Assembly: GCF_011378905.1 (NCBI RefSeq)
Contig: NZ_WTPY01000017.1
Location: 28,542-92,541, forward strand
DNA length: 64,000 nt
Direction of reading: 5' to 3'
Source: Paraglaciecola sp. 20A4
Lineage (GTDB): Bacteria; Pseudomonadota; Gammaproteobacteria; Enterobacterales; Alteromonadaceae
Shown: one piece after another, positions 9,095 to 16,013 of the stretch
Layout of the letters: the number at the start of each line of letters is the position of its first letter
Position numbering within the stretch: position 1 is the stretch's first letter
Notes under the pieces: generated by a model
Databases searched by the model: none
What the model was told of the DNA's origin: nothing
Seen by the model: only the letters and a program-made list of their open reading frames with translations
Position numbers and translations under genes: made by a program

Positions 9095-9967
9095 TCATCT
9101 CACCCACTGCCAATATTGTGCCGCAATCCAATCCCCGTATAACAACGTCAACCAGCCTGCGATGGCTAAATAAGGACCAAACGGTATCGCCTGTCCCTTA
9201 TCTTTACCTTGCAGGGTTAAAATACTGATGCCGATTATCGCGCCTACTAATGAGGACAACAGGATTACTATAGGTAGATATTGCCAACCTATCCACGCGC
9301 CGAGCGCCGCCAGTAATTTAAAATCGCCATAACCCATTCCTTCTTTACCGGTTAATAGTTTAAAGACCCAATAGACCGACCATAGACTTAAGTATCCTGC
9401 CGATGCCCCTATAATTGAGTCGATACTGGTAACGGATGGATTAACAATACTAAATAATAACCCCATCCACAGTAGAGGCAGCGTTAACTGGTCCGGCAAT
9501 AACATGCTATCAATGTCGATAAAAATCAGCGCTATCAACAACCATGTTAGTAATACCCCAGCTAATGCTGATATCGAATAACCGAAATGCCAAGCAATCC
9601 AAACTGAACACAACGCAGTAAATAGCTCGACGAAAGGGTAACGAATAGAAATACGATTATGACAATGGCTGCATTTCCCGCGCAGTATCAGCCAGCTTAT
9701 AACAGGGATATTTTCCCACGCACGAATTTTATGCTGACATTTAGGACAAGTTGAATCCGGTTTCACTAAATTGAACGGGTCAGTTTGGGTATTTTGTTCA
9801 TCAGTATTGAAATGGGCTTGAAAATCAGCCTTCCAACTGCGTTCCATCATGACGGGTAAGCGGTAAATAACCACGTTAAGAAAACTACCAATCATTAAGC
9901 TGACGATAAAAACGAAACTGAGAAAAAATGCTGGGGAGTCAGCCATTAGCTGAAGAGTTGCGTCCAT
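9095..9967 (-). CDS. pilD: Type IV prepilin peptidase and N-methyltransferase
   Basis: A 290-residue polytopic membrane protease that removes prepilin leaders and methylates the new N-terminus; it also serves type II secretion pseudopilins. Two cysteine pairs (CPKC and CSHC) in the cytoplasmic loop form the zinc site. The catalytic aspartates are in DIDSMLLPDQLT and GYGDFKLLAALGAW. About eight hydrophobic segments are present. It lies between pilC and coaE, the usual pilBCD position. Confidence 0.96.
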   Translation of the reverse strand: MDATLQLMADSPAFFLSFVFIVSLMIGSFLNVVIYRLPVMMERSWKADFQAHFNTDEQNTQTDPFNLVKPDSTCPKCQHKIRAWENIPVISWLILRGKCSHCHNRISIRYPFVELFTALCSVWIAWHFGYSISALAGVLLTWLLIALIFIDIDSMLLPDQLTLPLLWMGLLFSIVNPSVTSIDSIIGASAGYLSLWSVYWVFKLLTGKEGMGYGDFKLLAALGAWIGWQYLPIVILLSSLVGAIIGISILTLQGKDKGQAIPFGPYLAIAGWLTLLYGDWIAAQYWQWVR

Positions 9968-10072
9968 TACAAAAAGCTTTTATCGGCGATTAAAGGTCGC
10001 TAGCTTGCCAGAAAAATCCAACCGAAACTAGGCCTTGAAGAGCATTCGCGGCACACAATTTTAGCATTGAAT

Positions 10073-11278
10073 TTATACTACATTGCCCATTTCAAAGATA
10101 GGCAAATACATCGCCACGATTAAGCCACCAATAACCACGCCGAGTACAGCCATGATCATGGGCTCCAGTAAGCTGGTCAGCCCATCAACCATATCATCCA
10201 CCTCTGCCTCGTAAATAGTGGCGATCTTACTGAGCATATCATCAACCGCACCCGCTTCTTCCCCAATGGCCACCATTTGCGTCACCATATCGGGAAACAC
10301 CGCCGTTGCCCGCATCGCCGTATTCATTTGCGTACCACCGGCAACCTCTTTCTTAACGAATAAAATCGCGTCGCGAAAGACTGCATTACCCGAGGCGCCC
10401 GCAGCAGAATCTAATGCCCCAATTAGCGGCACCCCGGCTGCAAAGGTCGTAGCAAGGGTACGACTAAATCTGGCCACCGCGGCTTTTTTTAAGATCAAAC
10501 CGATTACAGGAATTTTAAGTAACTTAGCATCTAGGCTATCTCTTAAGCGTTTCGATTTTTTATAGCACTTGCTAAAGACGATACTAGCAACCACCAAACC
10601 AACAGCAAGAAACAAACCGTAATCTTGTAAAAAACGTGATATACCCAGCACAAACTGAGTAAAGGCCGGTAATTCAGCGCCAAAACTACTAAAAATTTCT
10701 TCAAACTGGGGGACCACAAAAATTAACAATATTGTCGTCACAATAAAAGCGACCACGATGACCGCCACGGGATAAAACATGGCTTTTTTAATTTTCGATT
10801 TCAGGGCTTCCGCTTTTTCTTTGTAAGTAGCAATGCGCTCGTAAATGGTTTCAAGTGCACCGGATTGCTCTCCGGTCGCCACCAAATCACAATACAGGTC
10901 ATCAAATTGAGCAGGATGCTTGCGCAGCGCCACCGACAGCGGATTACCCGCTTTGACTTCATTGCCAATTTCACCCAACATTTTACGAATATTAGGATTG
11001 TTATGGCCGCCGGCGATCATGTCTATGGTTTGGATTAGCGTGACGCCAGCACTTAGCATAGTGGCGATTTGCCGGGAGATAATACTGATATCAACCGCTT
11101 TTATTTTTTGTCCACCGAATAACGGTTTAGGCAGTTTTTTAACTTTTTTAGCCGATACGCCCTGGCGACGTAACAGGTTTTTGGCCTCTAATACCGATAC
11201 CGCACTGATCTCCCCTTTAACGGTTTGACCTTTACGATTTGCTCCGCTCCATACAAATGTAGTGGTGGCTTTAGGCAT
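10073..11278 (-). CDS. pilC: Type IV pilus inner-membrane platform protein PilC
   Basis: A 401-residue polytopic platform protein of the type IV pilus machine. It has two tandem T2SSF domains separated by a transmembrane helix and ends with a further transmembrane helix. The family motifs SGALETIYERIA and GEEAGAVDDML are visible. I chose the ATG at 11278 because the longer frame back to 11326 runs through the pilA terminator hairpin. The gene follows pilA directly. The ATPase gene pilB, which normally lies between them, is absent. Confidence 0.95.
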   Translation of the reverse strand: MPKATTTFVWSGANRKGQTVKGEISAVSVLEAKNLLRRQGVSAKKVKKLPKPLFGGQKIKAVDISIISRQIATMLSAGVTLIQTIDMIAGGHNNPNIRKMLGEIGNEVKAGNPLSVALRKHPAQFDDLYCDLVATGEQSGALETIYERIATYKEKAEALKSKIKKAMFYPVAVIVVAFIVTTILLIFVVPQFEEIFSSFGAELPAFTQFVLGISRFLQDYGLFLAVGLVVASIVFSKCYKKSKRLRDSLDAKLLKIPVIGLILKKAAVARFSRTLATTFAAGVPLIGALDSAAGASGNAVFRDAILFVKKEVAGGTQMNTAMRATAVFPDMVTQMVAIGEEAGAVDDMLSKIATIYEAEVDDMVDGLTSLLEPMIMAVLGVVIGGLIVAMYLPIFEMGNVV

Positions 11279-11294
11279 AAGTGGTTGTCTCTTA

Positions 11295-11324
11295 AATAAA
11301 AAAGCCCAACGTGAACAGCTGGGC
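11295..11324 (-). terminator. Terminator between pilA and pilC
   Basis: On the minus strand GCCCAGC and GTTGGGC pair (one G-U) around a 7-nt loop and are followed by TTTTTTATTT. It lies 22 bases past the pilA stop. It probably lets pilA be expressed far above pilC. Confidence 0.8.
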
Positions 11325-11346
11325 AATATTTGGCTTAGCTAGCCTA

Positions 11347-11793
11347 TTAACACAAGTTAGCTGCGGTACAACCGCCTGATGTGGCCCAATTCACAGAGCC
11401 ATTAGCTACCGTGCCGGTTAATACATAGGTTTCGTCCGCTGTCACACCAGATTGCACATCTGCATTTGGCGTGACCGTAACAACATAACCTGCAGCTTCA
11501 GTACCAGAAATAACAACCGTATTGACTAACGCACCTGCTGCCCAACCAGCCTGATCGGCAATATCATCACAGTTAGCGGGGATACCCGTTTGTACGCATA
11601 TCTCAACCGCGGTTTTCGCAGGACCCGCAGCCGAGACGACTTCACTAAAACCCGCTTTTGCGGTGTAAGTTTGATATGCAGGCAAGGCAATCATGGCCAA
11701 AATACCGATAATGGCAACCACAATCATTAATTCTATTAGAGTAAATCCACTTTGTTTTGCTGTCGTTGCTGTATTCGTATCAGTTGTGTTCAT
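11347..11793 (-). CDS. pilA: Type IV major pilin PilA
   Basis: A 148-residue prepilin. The 16-residue polar leader ends in glycine before [17 protein letters not shown], so PilD should cut after Gly16. Glu5 of the mature protein is present, and the hydrophobic helix is followed by a small beta domain. Cysteines near the C-terminus (GGCTAANLC) form the usual disulfide loop, and a second pair lies at about residues 66-75. AGGAGAG lies 6 bases upstream of the ATG. It is first in the pilA-pilC-pilD order. Confidence 0.95.
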   Translation of the reverse strand: MNTTDTNTATTAKQSGFTLIELMIVVAIIGILAMIALPAYQTYTAKAGFSEVVSAAGPAKTAVEICVQTGIPANCDDIADQAGWAAGALVNTVVISGTEAAGYVVTVTPNADVQSGVTADETYVLTGTVANGSVNWATSGGCTAANLC

Positions 11794-11836
11794 GAAGTCT
11801 CTCCTGCACTTGTGCGGTGCATGTTTTGTTAAGTGA

Positions 11837-11864
11837 CGCCCTGTTACGAATATGTAACAAGGCG
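11837..11864 (-). other. Hairpin in the pilA 5' leader region
   Basis: On the minus strand CGCCTTGTTAC and GTAACAGGGCG form an 11-bp stem (one G-U pair) with a 6-nt loop, 44 bases before the pilA ATG. No T run follows, so it is probably a leader structure or binding site rather than the nadC terminator. I could not find a convincing sigma-54 promoter nearby. Confidence 0.4.
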
Positions 11865-12001
11865 TGTTGCTAATTCCAATTCAGTATAGAACGTCCCGAC
11901 CAACTGACAAGTATGCGGGGCTATACCTAGGTGTATGGAACTACCAACTTAACATTTTAAGCCAGAAGAGCGCATTGAGATAACGACGAAAAGAAGAATA
12001 G

Positions 12002-12850
12002 CTAGCTAACGACTCTTAGCGATAAATCAATAGCTTGCACATGTTTTGTGAGGGCTCCACTGGAGATATAATCAACCCCAACTTGCGCCAACTCGGCGAT
12101 ACGTTCTTTGGTAATATTGCCTGACACTTCTAATTTGCTGGCGCCGTTTGTTAACGTTACGGCGTTACGAGTATCTTCTAAGGAGAAGTTATCTAACATT
12201 ATAATATCTGCTTGTGCGTCTAGAGCTTGTTGAAGCTCATCCAGGTTTTCTACTTCCACTTCAACTGGAATATCAGGATGCATCTCACGCGCTTTATTGA
12301 TGGCATTGGCGATAGAGCCACACGCTAAGATATGGTTTTCTTTGATAAGATAGGCATCAAACAGGCCGATACGATGATTTTTGCCGCCACCACACGTCAC
12401 TGCATATTTTTGCGCTAGTCGTAATCCAGGTAAGGTTTTGCGCGTATCTAGCAACTTAGTTTTACTGGTGCCTAAGGCTTGCACATAATCAGCCACGACG
12501 GTGGCAGTGCCCGATAAGGTTTGCAAAAAGTTTAACGCGGTTCGTTCAGCGGTTAAAATTACTCTAGCGTTACCAGATATCTGGCATAAAACGGTATCTG
12601 CTTTAACGTGCTGGGCATCTTCGACGTACCACTTAATATCGGTCGTTTCATCAAGATACAAAAAAGTTGCATTCACCCATTCTTTACCGGCGATAACACA
12701 ATCTTCGCGGGTGATTATATTCACGGTTATATGTTGAGATTCAGGAATAAGATTAGCCGTAATATCGCCCATTGAGCAGTCTGGACCGCCTAAATCTTCC
12801 AGTAATGCAGTTTTAACCGCTTCTTGAATTGCTTGTTGTAACATGTTCAC
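12002..12850 (-). CDS. nadC: Nicotinate-nucleotide pyrophosphorylase (quinolinate phosphoribosyltransferase)
   Basis: A 282-residue enzyme that converts quinolinate and PRPP to nicotinate mononucleotide in NAD biosynthesis. Visible family motifs include ERTALNFLQTLSGTAT, DTRKTLPGLR, KYAVTCGGGKNHR and VEVEVENLDELQ. The length is normal. It lies directly upstream of pilA, as in many gammaproteobacteria. Confidence 0.97.
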   Translation of the reverse strand: MNMLQQAIQEAVKTALLEDLGGPDCSMGDITANLIPESQHITVNIITREDCVIAGKEWVNATFLYLDETTDIKWYVEDAQHVKADTVLCQISGNARVILTAERTALNFLQTLSGTATVVADYVQALGTSKTKLLDTRKTLPGLRLAQKYAVTCGGGKNHRIGLFDAYLIKENHILACGSIANAINKAREMHPDIPVEVEVENLDELQQALDAQADIIMLDNFSLEDTRNAVTLTNGASKLEVSGNITKERIAELAQVGVDYISSGALTKHVQAIDLSLRVVS

Positions 12851-12892
12851 TCTTTATCTTTATAAATTAGATTTTAGGAAATTAAGAAATAT

Positions 12893-13429
12893 TTATTCGC
12901 TACGTAGGATCAGCCTATCCCCTCGTTGGGCGAATTCTACTTGTTTCAATGCACTCATCCCAAGCAATATCTCATTTCCCATCATGCCCGGGTTCAAGTG
13001 AGCGGTAACATTTCGTAAAACGATGCCGCCAATTTGCAGTTCAGCAATAACGGTACGAGCAACCTGCAGCCGACCGTTGGCCGTTTGTACCCAGGCTCTT
13101 ATTCCAGGCTTTAGACCTAAACTAGGCCCCAACGCACTGGGAATCGACACGTCGGTTGCGCCAGTATCAAGCATAAACACCACAGGTTGAGCATTGATTA
13201 AGCCACTGGTAACATAATGCCCGTAACGATTTTGTTGCAATTGCACCTCAATCCTTTCACCGGTGGTTTGACTGTAGGGTTCAGTATTAGGGTTGAGTTG
13301 TTCGGCCAACTGCTTGTGAAATAACAAGGTTAGCAGACCCAATCCCACCCCCCAAGCAAGTATCAACATCCACTTTCCCATGGCGCTTTGATTCGATTCA
13401 GTGGCCGCTGGTGTTTCATCTTTTGACAT
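12893..13429 (-). CDS. Membrane-anchored retropepsin-like aspartic protease
   Basis: A 178-residue protein with one transmembrane helix near residues 19-38 and a periplasmic clan AA domain. The single catalytic motif LDTGATDVSIP means that, as in retropepsins, two chains would be needed for one active site. The IGGIVLRNVTAHL and LLGMSALKQ segments match the TIGR02281 family of bacterial retropepsin-like proteins. It lies between nadC and the divergent ampD. The substrate is unknown. Confidence 0.85.
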   Translation of the reverse strand: MSKDETPAATESNQSAMGKWMLILAWGVGLGLLTLLFHKQLAEQLNPNTEPYSQTTGERIEVQLQQNRYGHYVTSGLINAQPVVFMLDTGATDVSIPSALGPSLGLKPGIRAWVQTANGRLQVARTVIAELQIGGIVLRNVTAHLNPGMMGNEILLGMSALKQVEFAQRGDRLILRSE

Positions 13430-13496
13430 ATTCGATTCGACTTTTACTGTGTGACGTTAAATAATACCAATCTCACTGAGATTTAACAGGGTTGCT

Positions 13497-14093
13497 GTGT
13501 TGCCTTCATCATTACTAAACAATATGACCGTTGATGCACTAATTGATCAGCATCTAGTTAACGGTGCTCGTCAAATACTCACGACCCATAAAGATGAACG
13601 TCCCGACCCCAGTGATATTTCATTGTTGGTTATACACAATATTTCGTTACCTCCGAATCAATTTGATAACCGTTATATAGAAGATTTTTTTGTCGGCAAA
13701 CTAAATGCTGAAGCGCATCCTTACTTTAAAGAGATACATAAAATACGCGTATCGGCCCATTGCGTGATCAAACGTGATGGCGAAATAGTTCAATTTGTTC
13801 CCTTTGACCAACGCGCTTGGCATGCTGGTAAATCGTGTTTTCAAGGCCGAGCTATCTGCAATAATTACTCTATTGGCATTGAGTTAGAAGGGGCAGACCA
13901 TATTCCTTACACACCGGCTCAGTACCGCGTGCTAACTGAACTAAGTAATGCCATTATGTATGCTTATCCTAAGATTAGTCTTGGCAGGGTCGTAGGGCAT
14001 AATGACATTGCTCCAGGGCGTAAAACCGATCCGGGTCTTGCTTTTGATTGGCCGCGCCTTAGGCAAGGCATACAGCCTAAGAAAAACCTATAA
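13497..14093 (+). CDS. ampD: 1,6-anhydro-N-acetylmuramyl-L-alanine amidase
   Basis: A 198-residue cytosolic zinc amidase that splits the peptide from anhydro-muropeptides in cell-wall recycling and so keeps AmpR-type beta-lactamase regulators off. The zinc histidine is in LLVIHNIS (His47). The second histidine and the aspartate are in GHNDIAPGRKTDPG. The start is GTG at 13497, with AGGG 6 bases upstream; an ATG nine codons later lacks a ribosome site. ampE follows 28 bases downstream. Confidence 0.95.
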   Translation: MLPSSLLNNMTVDALIDQHLVNGARQILTTHKDERPDPSDISLLVIHNISLPPNQFDNRYIEDFFVGKLNAEAHPYFKEIHKIRVSAHCVIKRDGEIVQFVPFDQRAWHAGKSCFQGRAICNNYSIGIELEGADHIPYTPAQYRVLTELSNAIMYAYPKISLGRVVGHNDIAPGRKTDPGLAFDWPRLRQGIQPKKNL

Positions 14094-14121
14094 TAATAAC
14101 GATAACAATGAGGAATAAAGC

Positions 14122-14934
14122 ATGACATTAATCAGTTTATTACTGGTGCTGTTCGTGGAGCGTGTCACAACTAAGTCTCGTTACTGGCAAGCTGACTTTT
14201 ACAGCGCTAAATACCTAGACAGATGGCAGAACCGCGATTGGTTGTCAGGCGAAACATCGCTCCTGTTGTTAGTCATTATTATTGCGTTGCCTTCTTTACT
14301 TATCTTTTGCGCACTCACATTCGCGGTCGGACAAATTATCGCTTTTATAATCAGTACCGCCATACTTATGGTCTGTGTTGGTTGCCCCAGCGTTCGAGCT
14401 ACCTATAAATGTTATTTACAAGCCGCAAACCGTGGTGACATGGAGGCCTGTAACCTTTACGCCGACCAAATCATTGAAAATAATCAAAATCCTGGGACTT
14501 TTGGGCAAAACTTAGTCTGGCAGAATTATCGCCATTATGCCGCCGTTGCACTATTTTTTGTAATTTTGGGGGCTCCGGGGGCTGTTTTATACGTATTAGC
14601 GCGAGCTGCCGAATCACGTATAGGCCATGAAAATAATACAGTAAACAAGATTATGTATTTCTTAGATTGGCTACCAGTACGTATCACAGCATTAGGCTTC
14701 TTGTTGGTTGGTCACTTTTCACATGCACTGCCTATTTGGCTAGGCCACTTTTTGACGCCCAAAATTCCGGCGAAAAAACTACTCATAGATGTTTCAAGAG
14801 CGGCTGAAGATGTCGAGCCAGATGAACACAATTGTACTGAAGAGCCATGCACGTTGGTTCGCTTAGCTAAGCGCAATATTCTTTTTCTAATGGCTGTTAT
14901 TTCAGGATTAACCTTAGTGGGTTGGCTTAACTAA
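14122..14934 (+). CDS. ampE: Regulatory signalling modulator AmpE
   Basis: A 270-residue inner-membrane protein cotranscribed with ampD. E. coli AmpE has 284 residues and is linked to beta-lactamase regulation and cell-wall recycling. The N-terminal MTLISLLLVLFVERV matches the family, and about four hydrophobic segments follow. GAGGA lies 8 bases before the ATG. The exact biochemical role is not established. Confidence 0.92.
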   Translation: MTLISLLLVLFVERVTTKSRYWQADFYSAKYLDRWQNRDWLSGETSLLLLVIIIALPSLLIFCALTFAVGQIIAFIISTAILMVCVGCPSVRATYKCYLQAANRGDMEACNLYADQIIENNQNPGTFGQNLVWQNYRHYAAVALFFVILGAPGAVLYVLARAAESRIGHENNTVNKIMYFLDWLPVRITALGFLLVGHFSHALPIWLGHFLTPKIPAKKLLIDVSRAAEDVEPDEHNCTEEPCTLVRLAKRNILFLMAVISGLTLVGWLN

Positions 14935-14950
14935 CACCTCAGACCAGTCG

Positions 14951-14983
14951 ACCCAAATCCGCTAAATCTCCCGCGATTTGGGT
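14951..14983 (+). terminator. Probable terminator after ampE
   Basis: ACCCAAATC and GATTTGGGT form a 9-bp stem that extends inward with a one-base bulge. A moderately T-rich stretch begins about 10 bases later. Confidence 0.55.
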
Positions 14984-15034
14984 TGTCTACTCGCTTTTTA
15001 TTACTATATTTAACACGCTTTATACAAATAGACA

Positions 15035-15063
15035 TTTACCCAATTGCAATACTGCTCTAAGCT
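15035..15063 (+). promoter_or_regulatory. Predicted sigma-70 promoter of pdhR
   Basis: TTTACC (15035-15040) and TAAGCT (15058-15063) are spaced by 17 bases. The PdhR operator begins 8 bases past the -10 box, so PdhR bound there would block initiation. Confidence 0.45.
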
Positions 15064-15071
15064 ATTGGGCT

Positions 15072-15088
15072 AATTGGTCTTACCAATT
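15072..15088. promoter_or_regulatory. PdhR operator
   Basis: AATTGGT-CTT-ACCAATT is a perfect 7-3-7 palindrome and matches the E. coli PdhR consensus ATTGGTnnnACCAAT exactly. It lies at the expected transcription start of pdhR-aceEF. Pyruvate would release PdhR and induce the operon. Confidence 0.88.
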
Positions 15089-15150
15089 GTCCAATTTGTG
15101 TGTTTTGCTTTCAAACATACGGTTTTAGAAGACAGGAGTGGTTACACGAC

Positions 15151-15906
15151 ATGCAGCATGTTCGTACAAAAAAATTGTCCGATGAAATAATGGAGCGTAT
15201 TGAATCCATGTTGATAGACGGCACTTTTCTTTCTGGACAAAAAATGCCGTCAGAGCGTGAATTAGCGCTCAAATTTGCCGTGTCTCGCCCTTCCGTCAGA
15301 GAAGCCATTCAAAAACTGGAAGCCAAAGGATTAGTTGAGCGCAAGCAAGGCGGCGGAACATTTGTAAAACGCCGGATGAATACCTTGGTCACTGACCCGT
15401 TGATGGCCTTATTAACCACTCGGCCTGAAACCCAATTTGATTTACTGGAATTTCGTCATGCACTCGAGGGAATGGCAGCTTATTACGCTGCGCTAAGAGG
15501 ACAGCAGAGTGATTACGACGCTCTGCAAGACGCACTGTCAAATTTACCCAGTGCTACGCAGAAAAGTGATCACAATCGAGAAGCTGAGGCGCTGGTTGAA
15601 TTTTATCTAACGATGGCTGTCGCAGCACATAACGTGGTTTTACTACATGTTATGCGCAGCTTTCAAGCGCTACTGAAAGATAATATTCACCGAAACTTAG
15701 TTTTTCTAGCTGCTTACCCAGATGCACAGCATATGATTAATTCGCAGCGTAAAAATATTGTACAAGCAATTATCAAACGCGATCCTAAATTGGCTCGTGA
15801 TGCGAGTAACGAACACCTTGCATACATAGAGAAGACTTTATTAGACATAAATCGTCAAGACATGCGTATGCAAAGAGCGTTACGCAGAATAGAAGTAAAA
15901 GAGTAA
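15151..15906 (+). CDS. pdhR: Pyruvate dehydrogenase complex repressor PdhR (GntR/FadR family)
   Basis: A 251-residue regulator (E. coli PdhR 254) that represses the pyruvate dehydrogenase operon and is released by pyruvate. The winged-helix domain has LSDEIMERIE, MPSERELALKFAVSRPSVREAIQKLEAKGL and GGGTFV. The FCD ligand domain starts at about residue 80 (LLEFRHALEGMAAYYAA) and keeps histidines of the metal and ligand site. I use the ATG at 15151, which aligns with known PdhR starts; the open frame reaches back to 15100 across the operator. AGGAG lies 12 bases upstream, rather far. Confidence 0.95.
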   Translation: MQHVRTKKLSDEIMERIESMLIDGTFLSGQKMPSERELALKFAVSRPSVREAIQKLEAKGLVERKQGGGTFVKRRMNTLVTDPLMALLTTRPETQFDLLEFRHALEGMAAYYAALRGQQSDYDALQDALSNLPSATQKSDHNREAEALVEFYLTMAVAAHNVVLLHVMRSFQALLKDNIHRNLVFLAAYPDAQHMINSQRKNIVQAIIKRDPKLARDASNEHLAYIEKTLLDINRQDMRMQRALRRIEVKE

Positions 15907-16013
15907 TCGTTTTAAGTAAACAATGAATCGCTTTTTATTTCAGTTAACCTAATGATTGTACGACTGAAGTTAAGAGTAAATTTAATAAACAACTTTAAAT
16001 ATAGGAGAGCACC

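Noticed and set aside
11794..11900. Sigma-54 promoter for pilA
   Set aside because: pilA is often sigma-54 dependent, but no GG-N10-GC element with the right flanks was found on the minus strand.
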